Assembly (NCBI GenBank): GCA_025350905.1
Contig: JANXWY010000428.1
Span: 1-37,875 of the forward strand
Source: Verrucomicrobiota bacterium
GTDB taxonomy: Bacteria; Verrucomicrobiota; Verrucomicrobiia; Limisphaerales; JADLHS01
Length of the DNA: 37,875 nt
Reading direction: 5' to 3'
The position numbers were made by a program, and so were the translations under genes. Below, one piece after another: positions 1-8,627 of this stretch. The notes below the pieces were generated by a model that saw only the letters and a list, made by a program, of their open reading frames with translations, ran no database searches and was not told the origin of the DNA. Position 1 is the stretch's first letter. Every line of letters begins with the position of its first letter.

Positions 1-872
1 ACCCAATAGCGTTTCATGCCCGGCTCGAGATACGGGTTGACCATCACGACCTTGGTCCCGAGCAGCTTCGCTTCGTGGAGATACTTGGTGGCAACCGGTT
101 GATCGTTGGCCGGATTCGCGCCAAAAAAAATAATGAGGTCAGTACCGTACCAATCCTTGTAACTGCAGGTCGTGGCGGAAACCCCGACGGCGTGTTTCAT
201 TGCCGTGGTCGAGGGCGCATGGCAGAGCCGGGCGGCATTGTCCACGTTGTTCGATCCCAGAAAGCGGGTGACCTTCTGCGCCATGTAATAAATTTCATTC
301 GTGATGCCTCGGGAAGTCAGGAACATCGCCCAACGTTTGGGGTCGGTGACGCGAAGCTTTTCGGCGATGCGACGAAACGCCTCGTCCCAGGAAATGCGCC
401 GAAAACCGGGCGCGTTCTTTTCGCGCAGCATCGGATACGGGAGGCGGCCTAGTTCGCGCAGCTGGGCGTTATCGAATGGGAGCGCCGAACTCCGGTTCGG
501 CGCGTGGGTACCGTTTGGTTCGCGCCGATTCGGAGCCCGACGTTCCGCCGCGAGCCGGGCACTCAATTTTGCCACGTCTTCGAGCAAACTGACATCCAGC
601 TCCGGCATGGTATTGAGCCGAAGCAGATTTAGTCGCGTCATGCAGAGATGAACGCCGGGGATGGTCCAATCATGAAATCCGGCCACGCCCAGGGCGCAAC
701 CGTCGCAGACGCCGCGGCTCAAAACCTTCCAGGCGTACGGCAGGTTGTCCCGGTTTTTCCAGAGGATGCCCGCCATGTCGCGGAAATGCTTCGGCTTGAT
801 CTGGCCCAAACCGAACGGCACGGCGGACTTCATCTTGTCCGTCCAGCTTCTTTGGAATTGGTGAGAGGCCAT
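1..872 (-). CDS. FdhF/YdeP-family molybdopterin oxidoreductase, N-terminal part (3' end beyond window)
   Basis: The reading frame runs from an ATG at 872 to the left edge without interruption, giving about 290 residues of a family usually near 750-780. An in-frame TAA lies two codons upstream of the ATG. A second ATG at 833 (residue 14) is an alternative start. The N-terminal region has the cysteine cluster CDGCALG (C56, C59) and HLCMTRLN (C77), as in YdeP-like proteins. It is followed by the molybdopterin-fold signatures [16 protein letters not shown] and [12 protein letters not shown]. In the family these enzymes bind bis-MGD and probably an Fe-S cluster. The substrate is unknown; YdeP itself is linked to acid resistance and formate-dehydrogenase-like chemistry. 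The gene stands alone here, about 300 bases from its minus-strand neighbour. The family call is secure, the reaction is not. Confidence 0.9.
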   Translation of the reverse strand, partial: MASHQFQRSWTDKMKSAVPFGLGQIKPKHFRDMAGILWKNRDNLPYAWKVLSRGVCDGCALGVAGFHDWTIPGVHLCMTRLNLLRLNTMPELDVSLLEDVAKLSARLAAERRAPNRREPNGTHAPNRSSALPFDNAQLRELGRLPYPMLREKNAPGFRRISWDEAFRRIAEKLRVTDPKRWAMFLTSRGITNEIYYMAQKVTRFLGSNNVDNAARLCHAPSTTAMKHAVGVSATTCSYKDWYGTDLIIFFGANPANDQPVATKYLHEAKLLGTKVVMVNPYLEPGMKRYW

Positions 873-910
873 TCGTTAACTCAAGCCATTCGGCAATGTA
901 CACTTCTCGC

Positions 911-976
911 AGCCCCAGCGGGGCGACATATTTATAGTCATGCGGGTTTAAGAAACATTAAAGCTCCGTCAGGAGC
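911..976. repeat. Two short hairpin repeats, each followed by GACAT
   Basis: GCCCC-AGC-GGGGC (912-924) and GCTCC-GTCA-GGAGC (963-976) are small perfect hairpins. Each is followed directly by GACAT plus a T-rich or TCT stretch. They sit just upstream of the oxidoreductase start. The shared layout suggests members of one dispersed palindromic repeat family of the kind common in Verrucomicrobiota and Planctomycetota intergenic DNA. That family link is recalled, not tested. The rest of the gap (986-1181) shows no gene or clear signal. Confidence 0.5.
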
Positions 977-1181
977 GACATCTAAGTTGTTATGCCATCA
1001 GTTGTGGACGCATCCTGACCGTGCCCCCCGAAACGAGCGGGCTTGGCGTTGGGAGAGTTCCGCCTGTACGCGGCCCGTGGTGGCAGCCCGCCGAAACCGC
1101 CTGGCGGCGGGAATCCGAACGGAGGAAGTGTCAGGGTGCGCCCGGCCGGAGACGGTCGTGGTCCAGCTGCCCGGAAACAAA

Positions 1182-2066
1182 TCAGAGCGGGCTCGGTTGC
1201 CTACCCTTGAAGGTCAATTCGGCAATGCCGGACTTGTCGAGTTCACCCAAACCATTCGCCACCATCCGATCGTATTGCTTCTTGGTGGCCGTCGCCAGCG
1301 GCAGGCTGAGGCCTTGCGCCTTGCCGAGTTTGAGCGCAATGCCAGAATCCTTGGCGGCGTGAGCGGCGGAAAAGAAACAGGCGTGGTCGCGCTTCTGCAT
1401 GTCTTCGCCGTCGGTCCGCAGCACGCCGGAGTTCGCCCCGGTCTGGGAAAACACTTCGCGCAGGATGGTAAGATCCAGCCCCAAAGCGGCCCCCAGCCCG
1501 AGCCCCTCGGCCAGCCCGGCGGTATTGATGTTCATGACCATGTTCACCAACGCCTTGACCTGTGCGGCCGTACCCGCCGTCCCGATATAACGATTCGACG
1601 CGCTCAGCTTTTCGAGAATGGGTTTCGCGCGTTCAAACGCCTCCGGTTTGCCCCCGCACATCAAATAGAGCGTGCCTTCGCGCGCCTGGGTGATGCTGGA
1701 GGCCATGCACGCTTCGAGCGTTTGGGCGCCCGCCTTCTCTGCCTTGGTTTCCACCCAGACATGAACCTCCGGGGTGACGGTGGCGCAGTTGATGAATAGC
1801 TTACCGCGCGAACGGTTCAGCAGGCCGCCGCTGTAAATTGCCTTCATCGCTTTGTCATCCGTCACCACGGTAATAATGACGTCGGAAAGTTTGGTCACCT
1901 CTTTAAGCTCCGGGCAGGCGGGGCAGCCCAATTCCTGGGCGAGCGCCGATGCGGCCGCCGGGTTGACATCATAAACCGCAGCGATTTCGTAGTTACTTTC
2001 TTTCAACCGGCGCGCCATGTTGCTGCCCATCCGACCGACGCCGACGAAGCCAATTTTTTCAGCCAT
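1182..2066 (-). CDS. 3-hydroxyisobutyrate dehydrogenase-family NAD(P)-dependent oxidoreductase
   Basis: This 294-residue protein has the normal length and layout of beta-hydroxyacid dehydrogenases (3-hydroxyisobutyrate, tartronate semialdehyde and glyoxylate/succinic semialdehyde reductases). The Rossmann dinucleotide motif GFVGVGRMGSNMA starts at residue 6. The catalytic lysine is K171 in the KALVNM segment, and KDSGIALKLG is the usual C-terminal signature. The substrate-recognition loop is unusual: most relatives have DAPVSGG, here it reads EACMASS at 118-124. The serine at 123 is kept but the following glycines are lost. That argues against naming a substrate. The protein is cytosolic. It begins 769 bases from the divergent plus-strand peptidase and appears to be a single-gene unit. 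The family is certain, the substrate unknown. Confidence 0.9.
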   Translation of the reverse strand: MAEKIGFVGVGRMGSNMARRLKESNYEIAAVYDVNPAAASALAQELGCPACPELKEVTKLSDVIITVVTDDKAMKAIYSGGLLNRSRGKLFINCATVTPEVHVWVETKAEKAGAQTLEACMASSITQAREGTLYLMCGGKPEAFERAKPILEKLSASNRYIGTAGTAAQVKALVNMVMNINTAGLAEGLGLGAALGLDLTILREVFSQTGANSGVLRTDGEDMQKRDHACFFSAAHAAKDSGIALKLGKAQGLSLPLATATKKQYDRMVANGLGELDKSGIAELTFKGRQPSPL

Positions 2067-2370
2067 AATATTATCCGGGTTGTGGTTGCTATGTTCACCG
2101 CGGACGGCTGCCGTTCAGCCACGCCCGCCCAGTTTTGGAAATGCCGTTACAGCCTAAACAGTGGCGCCCGCGCGTGGCACGACATTTTTGACGTTTTTTT
2201 CGAGCCGCATGGTGAACTCCCCCAAGCTTTTTTGGTAATAACTTTGAAGGCACAGCAACACAAACCAGAAGCCGGAATATACTGATAAATCCCTGGGATA
2301 GGCGATACAGCTGGGAACTAGCCTGCAGCGCTGCGCTGCGCCGCGATTCTCCCTCTCCGGCGGCGGCACG

Positions 2371-2518
2371 GCCGTTGAATTAGGCGCTGGTGCCGGGTTC
2401 TTAATCTTAATCGTAATCTTACTCTTAATCTCGGTGTGGCGGGAAGATTATGATTAAGAGCAAGATTAAGATTACGAACGGCTTGGCGTTGCTGCGTCCA
2501 AACGCTCAATTCAACGGC
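2371..2518. mobile_element. 148-bp nested palindromic element (MITE-like)
   Basis: Perfect 11-bp inverted ends, GCCGTTGAATT (2371-2381) and AATTCAACGGC (2508-2518), bracket a second inverted repeat. That inner repeat is made of hexamer-like units TTAATC/GTAATC/TTACTC (2398-2432) and their complements (2443-2478), around a centre of about 10 bases. There is no coding capacity. Size and layout resemble a non-autonomous miniature element, but no clear target-site duplication is visible and no transposase lies nearby. It may instead be a structural repeat of another kind. Confidence 0.5.
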
Positions 2519-2530
2519 AGTGCACCCTGA

Positions 2531-2557
2531 CCCTCTCCCCTTCCGAAGGGGCGAGGG
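2531..2557. repeat. Strong hairpin of CCCTC/CCCCTTC type
   Basis: CCCTCTCCCCTTC pairs with GAAGGGGCGAGGG across a one-base centre with a single mismatch, forming a 12-pair stem. No T-tract follows, so an intrinsic terminator is unlikely. It lies directly after the 148-bp element and before further repeats, which suggests part of a repeat-rich intergenic island. Confidence 0.5.
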
Positions 2558-2666
2558 AAGCGGACGCCGAAGAGTAGTCTATCCCACGCACTTGGCGGTA
2601 TGTCACCCCACGTCATAACGGAGCGACCCGACGGGAACGGGCGGGGAGCGGTGAGGCTCTGGCAAC

Positions 2667-2757
2667 TGGGAGTGCCGGCATCCCGGACGGCGAGCGGCTT
2701 CGAGCGGTGCCCACTTCGAAAAAATGGAAATCGCCGGCAGGGATGCCGGCGCTCCCA
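2667..2757. repeat. Inverted repeat with GCCGGCATCCC arms
   Basis: The arms at 2667-2684 (TGGGAGTGCCGGCATCCC) and 2740-2757 are complementary over 18 bases with one mismatch and enclose about 55 bases without a gene. The right arm contains its own small palindrome (GCCGGCAGGGATGCCGGC). This looks like a REP-type or miniature element. The intergenic block 2067-2835 otherwise shows no supported gene. Confidence 0.5.
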
Positions 2758-2762
2758 GGATC

Positions 2763-2797
2763 GTCGGTTCATTTTCGCCTGTCGGTTCATTTTCGCC
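2763..2797 (+). repeat. Tandem direct repeat, two copies, 18-base period
   Basis: GTCGGTTCATTTTCGCC occurs at 2763-2779 and again at 2781-2797 with one base between copies. It ends about 40 bases before the GTG start of the peptidase gene, so it could be a repeated operator in that gene's 5' region or simply a short duplication. The sequence does not decide between these. Confidence 0.5.
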
Positions 2798-2835
2798 CTG
2801 ACAACCTGGCCCCCGTTTTCCTACCCTTAGCGCTC

Positions 2836-3603
2836 GTGAACAAACGCCCACTGATTCTGGTTTCTGCTGGCATCGAAACCAAGGGCTCGGAGTTCGGCGA
2901 CCAATCGCTGAGTCTTTCCCTCGCGTATGAGCGGGCGTTGCTGGGCGCCGGCATGATTCCGCTCGTCCTCCCCACGGCGGCCACTCGGGAGGTGATCGCC
3001 GAGTGCGTTCGACGTACCGACGGCGTGTTGCTCACCGGTGGCGAAGACGTGAATCCGGATTTGTATGCGAAGCGAATCCCGGCCCGACTGCGACGCACGG
3101 TAATTTTGACGCCGGACGGCGGCGCTCGCGATTTACGCGAGGTATTGCTGGTGGCGGAAGTTTTTCGCCAGCGCAAGCCGTTGCTCGCGATCTGCCGCGG
3201 ACTGCAGGTATTGAATGTGGCCCTGGGCGGGACGCTGGTGCTGGATATTTCCCGGCAAGTCCGTGGTGCCCTGAACCACCGCCGCGTGGACCGGCGGTCG
3301 GCCAAGGTTCACGAAGTAAGTTTGACACCGGATACGTTGCTCGCCAAGATTACGGGCAAGCGAAAGCTGGATGTGAACAGCACGCACCACCAAGCGGTGG
3401 ATAAAGTGGCAACGGAGCTGAGCGTGGCGGCGCGGAGCGCCGACGGTGTGATTGAGGCCGTGGAATTGAAAGCGCCCACCGCCCGCCGGGTGCCGTTCCT
3501 GTTGGGCGTGCAGTTTCATCCAGAACGGTTGGCGGATCGCCACCCGGAACACCAGGCCATATTTGCTGCGTTCGCCAGAGCTTGCGTGCGGAAACACCGG
3601 TGA
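2836..3603 (+). CDS. Gamma-glutamyl-gamma-aminobutyrate hydrolase-like peptidase (C26 family)
   Basis: This 255-residue class I glutamine-amidotransferase-fold protein resembles PuuD, which cleaves gamma-glutamyl-GABA in putrescine breakdown. The nucleophile elbow reads AICRGLQ (C120), GGEDVNP at 68-74 matches the family's oxyanion region, and GVQFHPE near 224-230 supplies the catalytic His and Glu. The GTG at 2836 was chosen because the protein then begins at the first beta strand. An upstream ATG at 2707 would add 43 residues translated from the repeat block and is unlikely. No Shine-Dalgarno sequence is evident. The stop is 7 bases before the response-regulator start, so the two are probably co-transcribed. 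No other putrescine genes are present, so the substrate is open. Confidence 0.87.
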   Translation: MNKRPLILVSAGIETKGSEFGDQSLSLSLAYERALLGAGMIPLVLPTAATREVIAECVRRTDGVLLTGGEDVNPDLYAKRIPARLRRTVILTPDGGARDLREVLLVAEVFRQRKPLLAICRGLQVLNVALGGTLVLDISRQVRGALNHRRVDRRSAKVHEVSLTPDTLLAKITGKRKLDVNSTHHQAVDKVATELSVAARSADGVIEAVELKAPTARRVPFLLGVQFHPERLADRHPEHQAIFAAFARACVRKHR

Positions 3604-3610
3604 AGAATCT

Positions 3611-4957
3611 ATGAAGGGTAAAGTTCTACTTGTTGACGATGAACCGAGCTTGCGGGATCTCGTGACGGCCGTTATCCAGCGCGATTTTCAGGTGACGGAG
3701 GCCGAAAGCGGCGCCGCCCTGCAAAAAGCTTTTGCTGACGCGCAACCGGACGTCGTCGTGCTGGATGTGAAACTCCGGGACGCCAACGGCCTCGAACTGC
3801 TACCCCTCATCAAGAAGCGCTGGCCAGACACCGAAGTGATCATGCTCACGGGCGAAGGCACGATGGCAATGGCGATGGAAGCCGGCCGGCTCGGCGCTTA
3901 CACCTTTCTTTCCAAACCGTTCGAGACGGAAAAACTGCTCGCCGACGTGAAATGCGCCTTCGACCGGAAACAGCAGAACCAGGAAAACACCGCCCTGCGC
4001 CGCGCGCTCGAAACCATGAGCGGCAATACCTCGCCCGTCTTCCGCAGCGCGGAAATGCAGGACGTGGTCCGCACCATCGAACGCATCGCGCCCAATGATG
4101 TCACCATCCTCATCACCGGCGAAAGCGGCACCGGCAAGGAAGTCATCGCGGACTTGATCCACGCCATGAGCCCGCGCAGCAAGGGGCGCATCATCAAGAT
4201 CAACTGCGCCGCCCTCCCCCGCGAACTGATCGAAAGCGAATTGTTCGGCTCGAAAAAAGGGGCGTTCACCGGAGCGAACACCGATCGCGACGGGCTGTTC
4301 CGGCAGGCCGAGGGGGGACCGTTGTTTCTCGATGAAATTTCCGAGATGCCCATTGACACGCAGAGCAAGCTGCTGCGGGTGTTGCAGGATCAGGAAGTCC
4401 GCCCGGTCGGCGGCACGGTCAGCTACAAAACCAATTGTCGGCTGGTCGCCGCCACCAATCGCGATCCCGAACTCGCCATCAAAGAGGGCAAGCTGCGCGA
4501 GGATTTATTTTACCGCATCAGCGCCATCTCCGTGAACCTCCCGCCGTTGCGCGACCGCCGCGACGACATCATGCCGCTGGCAAACGCCTTTTTGAAGCGC
4601 TTCGCCGGCCAGGCCAACCGCGCGATTCGCGGTTTCACACCAGCCGCCATTGACCGGCTGACGGCTTTCGACTGGCCCGGAAACATTCGCCAGTTGCAGA
4701 ACGAGATTCAGCGCGCCGTGCTGCTTTCGGAAGGCGACATGATTGACGCCACGGACTTTTCCGTCACGCGGGCCCGGCCGGACAACGTTGATTCGCAGGA
4801 TACCAACTTCACGCTCCTCGAAGGCGTGGAGCGCAATGCCATTGTGCAGATGCTCAAGGAGACCAACGGCAACAAGCTCGAGGCCGCCAAACGCCTCGGC
4901 ATCGGCCGTCAGACGCTCTACAACAAGATCAAGGCGTACGGCATCGAGGTCTTGTAA
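3611..4957 (+). CDS. Sigma-54-dependent response regulator (NtrC family)
   Basis: This 448-residue protein has the full three-domain layout. The receiver domain (about 1-120) carries acidic D9/D10, phospho-acceptor D52 (VVVLDVKL) and K in FLSKPF. The AAA+ domain (about 145-370) has Walker A GESGTGKE, the sigma-54 contact loop ESELFGSKKGAFTGA, and Walker B LFLDEISEMP. A Fis-type helix-turn-helix lies at the C-terminus (NKLEAAKRLGIGRQTLYNKI). It should activate RpoN promoters when phosphorylated. No sensor kinase gene is in the window, so it is an orphan regulator here. The ATG at 3611 puts the receiver motif at the expected distance; upstream in-frame codons overlap the previous gene. It follows the peptidase by 7 bases. 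Confidence 0.95.
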   Translation: MKGKVLLVDDEPSLRDLVTAVIQRDFQVTEAESGAALQKAFADAQPDVVVLDVKLRDANGLELLPLIKKRWPDTEVIMLTGEGTMAMAMEAGRLGAYTFLSKPFETEKLLADVKCAFDRKQQNQENTALRRALETMSGNTSPVFRSAEMQDVVRTIERIAPNDVTILITGESGTGKEVIADLIHAMSPRSKGRIIKINCAALPRELIESELFGSKKGAFTGANTDRDGLFRQAEGGPLFLDEISEMPIDTQSKLLRVLQDQEVRPVGGTVSYKTNCRLVAATNRDPELAIKEGKLREDLFYRISAISVNLPPLRDRRDDIMPLANAFLKRFAGQANRAIRGFTPAAIDRLTAFDWPGNIRQLQNEIQRAVLLSEGDMIDATDFSVTRARPDNVDSQDTNFTLLEGVERNAIVQMLKETNGNKLEAAKRLGIGRQTLYNKIKAYGIEVL

Positions 4958-5192
4958 CGTCGATTTGCGATCCGCCGGATGGCGCATTGGCAACCGCGCG
5001 ATTATTAGCGCGTTCGTGGCCGACGGCCAGCCGGCCAGAAGCAGAGCACCATCGGGTGCTACTCCGGGACTGCTCGCTGCGAGTCAAAGCCAAAGCTGAT
5101 TTGCCGATCGGGAATTGATTTCTCCCACTCGCAATCGACTCCCTACGGTCTTAGCGTTGAATTCCGGCACTGGTTCGCGCAGCATCCCAGCC

Positions 5193-7037
5193 ATGAAATC
5201 GTTTTCGCTGCCGCTCGCACTCGCCCTGCTCAGCGTGCTCGCGTGGCCAACCATCGCCGCGCCGGACGCAACCGCGACCAGGCCGAACTTCATTTTTATC
5301 CTCATCGACGACCTCGGGTACCGGGACCTCGGCTGCTACGGCAGCAAGTTCTATCGCACGCCGAACCTGGACCGCCTGGCGGCGCAAGGCATGAAGTTCA
5401 CGGACGCCTACGCCGCGGGCCCCGTGTGTTCGCCGACGCGCGCCAGCATTCTCACGGGAAAATATCCGGCGCGACTGCAACTCACCGACTGGCTACCCGG
5501 CCGGCCGGACCGCCCCGACCAACGGCTGGCGCGGCCAGTTTTTCGCCAGGAATTGGCGCGGGAGGAAGTCACTCTCGCCGAGAAACTGAAGGCCGCCGGC
5601 TACGTCACAGCGCATGTCGGCAAATGGCATCTCGGGGGCGAAGGCTACGGTCCGCAGCAACAGGGCTTCGACAGTAACATTGCCGGCGACGCCACGGGAA
5701 CGCCACTGAGTTACTTCGCGCCGTTCAAGGGCAAGGGTCGCGACGGGCAGGAACGATTCATGCCGGGGCTGGAATCGGCGAAAGACGGCGAGTATTTGAC
5801 CGACCGACTCACCACCGAGGCCGAGAGAATCATCGAGACGAATCGGGACCAGCCGTTTTTCCTCTACCTCGCGCATTACGCCGTGCACACGCCGCTCACC
5901 GCCAAGCCCGACTACGTGTCGCGATATCCCGCGGTGACCAACACGCCGGGTCAACAGACGAACGTGATTTACGCCGCCATGGTGGAGAGTGTTGACGAAA
6001 GTGTGGGCCGCATCTTGAAAAAACTGGACGAGTTGAAGCTCGCGGAAAGTACCGTCGTCATTTTCACGTCCGACAATGGCGGACTGGCCACTAGTGAGGG
6101 ACCGAACACACCCGCGACCAGCAATGCGCCGTTGCGCGAGGGCAAAGGCTGGCTGTACGAAGGTGGACTGCGCGTGCCGTTGCTAGCCCGCTGGCCCGGC
6201 ATCATTCCGGCGGCCAGCACGAACGGGACGCCGGTGTGCAGCGTGGATTTTTTCCCGACCCTGCTCGACCTCGCCGGCGTGAAAACGGCGGCCAATGAAA
6301 TCGTCGACGGCGTCAGTCTCGTTCCGTTGTTGAAACAGACCGGCGGCATTCCCGCGCGCCCGCTGTTTTGGCACTACCCGCACTATGCGAACCAGGGCAG
6401 CAAACCGGGCGGCGTGGTTCGGGAGGATGATTTCAAACTCATCGAGTTTTACGAAACGGGACGGGTGGAGTTGTTCGATCTGCAACACGATTTCCGCGAA
6501 AACCAAAACCTGGCCGAAGACCCGGCGCAGGCCGGGCGCGTGAAGACGCTGCGCGCAAAATTGGACGACTGGCGCAACGCAATCGGCGCGCAAATGATGC
6601 CCCCAAACCCGGCTTACCATCCCAGCCCCCAAGCCGCGGACGGGAGCATCACCCTGATGGCCGAGCACGCGGATGTGCACGGAGTGATGTTGCGTTACGA
6701 ACCTCTGCCCCACAAACATACTTTGGGCTTCTGGGTAAACCCGAACGATTGGGCGCATTGGGAATTCGAGGTCCGGCAACCAGGCCGGTTCACGACGGAA
6801 ATAACTTACGGCTGCGGCACCGGTAGTGGCGGCAGCGAAGTTGAGTTTGCCGTCGAGGCGCAGCGGCTGCGGTTCCTGGTCGAGGCCACCGGCGGGTTTC
6901 AAGCTTTCGTGAAACGCGACATTGGCGAGTTCAGTTTCGACCAACCCGGCCGTTACACTTTGACGGTGAAGGCGAAATCCAAGCCCGGCCCGGCGGTGAT
7001 GGATTTGCCGCAGGTGAAGTTAACGCCTGTAAAATGA
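5193..7037 (+). CDS. Secreted arylsulfatase-type sulfatase with C-terminal beta-sandwich-like domain
   Basis: This 614-residue protein is an S1 formylglycine-dependent sulfatase, hydrolysing sulfate esters, probably on a polysaccharide. A signal peptide covers about 1-23. Metal ligands appear as DD (39-40). CSPTR at 79-83 is the CxPxR motif whose cysteine is converted to formylglycine by a separate maturase. HVGKWHLGG and FTSDNGG are the other conserved sites. The catalytic part ends near residue 480. The remainder (roughly 500-614) is a separate beta-rich module similar to domains appended to planctomycete and verrucomicrobial sulfatases, perhaps carbohydrate-binding. The ATG at 5193 gives a clean signal peptide. 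The propeller gene follows by 64 bases. No maturase or anaerobic sulfatase-maturing enzyme is in the window. Confidence 0.93.
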   Translation: MKSFSLPLALALLSVLAWPTIAAPDATATRPNFIFILIDDLGYRDLGCYGSKFYRTPNLDRLAAQGMKFTDAYAAGPVCSPTRASILTGKYPARLQLTDWLPGRPDRPDQRLARPVFRQELAREEVTLAEKLKAAGYVTAHVGKWHLGGEGYGPQQQGFDSNIAGDATGTPLSYFAPFKGKGRDGQERFMPGLESAKDGEYLTDRLTTEAERIIETNRDQPFFLYLAHYAVHTPLTAKPDYVSRYPAVTNTPGQQTNVIYAAMVESVDESVGRILKKLDELKLAESTVVIFTSDNGGLATSEGPNTPATSNAPLREGKGWLYEGGLRVPLLARWPGIIPAASTNGTPVCSVDFFPTLLDLAGVKTAANEIVDGVSLVPLLKQTGGIPARPLFWHYPHYANQGSKPGGVVREDDFKLIEFYETGRVELFDLQHDFRENQNLAEDPAQAGRVKTLRAKLDDWRNAIGAQMMPPNPAYHPSPQAADGSITLMAEHADVHGVMLRYEPLPHKHTLGFWVNPNDWAHWEFEVRQPGRFTTEITYGCGTGSGGSEVEFAVEAQRLRFLVEATGGFQAFVKRDIGEFSFDQPGRYTLTVKAKSKPGPAVMDLPQVKLTPVK

Positions 7038-7101
7038 CGCGCCGACCGACCGAATTAAAATTCAGGCTGCCAACCCGACGCGGCGACCAATCAAACGAAC
7101 C

Positions 7102-8604
7102 ATGCCACTCCAAACGCCACTTCATCACCGCGTTTTTCTGAAACGCCTGCTGGCCACGGCGATCTTCTCGGCCGTGCTCGGCGTCCAGGGCGAAGTCGTG
7201 GATCTGGGTTCGCGGCGCGAGTTGTTCGTGGACCGGTGGTTGATCGATTCGATGCGGGGTGTCGAATTGCGTCTGCACGAACCGCGCGACGAAGGCGAGG
7301 TCTTGCGCTTTGATCAGCCGTGGGAAGGAATTCACTGCGGCTATGGCACCCTGATTCACGACGGCGACCGGTTCCGAGTTTATTACCGGGGCATGCCGGC
7401 GGGCGTGGTGGACGGCACCGACGGCGAGGTCACATGTGTGGCCGAATCCGCCGATGGCCGCCGCTGGATAAAACCGGAGCTCGGATTATTTGAGGTCCGC
7501 GGGACCAAGGCGAACAACGTGGTGCTCGCTGGGGATCCGCCGTTCTCGCACAACTTCAGCCCGTTCCTCGATACCCGGCCAGGCTGCCCGCCGGAGCAGC
7601 GCTACAAGGCGTTGGCGGGAATCTCCAAGAGCGGGCTCCTGGCCTTCGTCTCGGCGGACGGCCTGTATTGGCGTAAATTGCGCGACACGGCGGTCATTCC
7701 CGAAAAGGCGCCGTTCAAATTCGCGTGGATGTTCGATTCACAGAACGTCGCGTTTTGGTCGCCGGCGGAGAAAAAATATGTCTGCTATTTTCGCGTGTGG
7801 GAGGGCGTCCGCCGCATCGGTCGGACGGAGAGCAGCGACTTTGTAACCTGGAATGAGCCCGTTTTAATGGAGCAAGTGACGGAGGGTCAACCTTCGCCGG
7901 TCGAAGAACTTTATACGAACCAGACCGATCCATATTTCCGCGCGCCTCAACTCTACCTGGCCGTTGCGGCTCGCTTTGTTCCCGGGAGGCAAGCCATCAG
8001 TGACGCGGAAGCCCGGGCGCTCCACGTGGCCCCAGGCTACGAGAAGGACGTGTCCGACGCTGTCCTGATGACCACCCGCGGCGGCCATGTTTACGACCGC
8101 ACGTTTCTGAGTTCCTTCATTCGCCCGGGCATCGGCGCCCGTAACTGGGTCTCGCGGAGTAATTATCCCGCGCTTGGAATCGTGCAAACGAGTCCGACCG
8201 AAATGTCCCTGTACATGAACCAGGACTACGCCCAGCCCACGGCGCACCTGCAGCGCTACTCGCTACGGCTCGATGGGTTCGCCTCGGTCCAAGCTCCCTA
8301 TGCCGGCGGCGAACTCCGCACCAAGCCGCTGCGGTTCACGGGCGACCGGTTGGAACTTAACTTCGCCACCTCCGCCGCCGGATCGATTCGCGTCGAGTTG
8401 CAGGATGAGGCGGGCGAACCCATCCGGGGTTTCACGGCGGGCGATTGCGTGGAAGTGGTCGGCAATGAAATCGCGCGCCTCATTCGTTGGAAAGGGGGCG
8501 CGGACGTTTCCCGTTTCGCGGGCCAGACCGTTCGCCTGCGATTCGTCATGATGGACTCTGACCTCTACTCGTTGCGTTTTATCACGTCGCCAACGGAGAA
8601 ATAG
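7102..8604 (+). CDS. Secreted glycosidase-like beta-propeller protein (GH43/32-type fold)
   Basis: This 500-residue protein has an N-terminal signal peptide (hydrophobic core near residues 12-30). It is followed by repeated segments of the five-bladed propeller type seen in GH32/GH43/DUF families, for example ELFVDRWLID, RFRVYYRGMP, YVCYFRVWEG and VTWNEPVLM. The last 110 residues look like a beta-sandwich (GDRLELNFATSAAGSIRVEL). Such proteins are common in verrucomicrobial and planctomycete glycan loci. No catalytic acid/base pair can be assigned by eye, so it may bind rather than cleave. It lies 64 bases after the sulfatase and 23 bases before the small membrane protein, suggesting one transcript acting on a sulfated glycan outside the cell. 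Confidence 0.8.
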   Translation: MPLQTPLHHRVFLKRLLATAIFSAVLGVQGEVVDLGSRRELFVDRWLIDSMRGVELRLHEPRDEGEVLRFDQPWEGIHCGYGTLIHDGDRFRVYYRGMPAGVVDGTDGEVTCVAESADGRRWIKPELGLFEVRGTKANNVVLAGDPPFSHNFSPFLDTRPGCPPEQRYKALAGISKSGLLAFVSADGLYWRKLRDTAVIPEKAPFKFAWMFDSQNVAFWSPAEKKYVCYFRVWEGVRRIGRTESSDFVTWNEPVLMEQVTEGQPSPVEELYTNQTDPYFRAPQLYLAVAARFVPGRQAISDAEARALHVAPGYEKDVSDAVLMTTRGGHVYDRTFLSSFIRPGIGARNWVSRSNYPALGIVQTSPTEMSLYMNQDYAQPTAHLQRYSLRLDGFASVQAPYAGGELRTKPLRFTGDRLELNFATSAAGSIRVELQDEAGEPIRGFTAGDCVEVVGNEIARLIRWKGGADVSRFAGQTVRLRFVMMDSDLYSLRFITSPTEK

Positions 8605-8627
8605 CCGCAGTTTAGGTTTAGTCGGGT

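Noticed and set aside
648-1799. 383-residue plus-strand open frame
   Set aside because: It lies across the oxidoreductase start and the antisense of the dehydrogenase gene, both of which have clear motifs; its protein is Arg/His-rich with no domain.
2175-2190. TGGCACG followed by a T-rich stretch, like a sigma-54 promoter
   Set aside because: The -12 GC dinucleotide is missing at the required spacing, so it does not meet the consensus.
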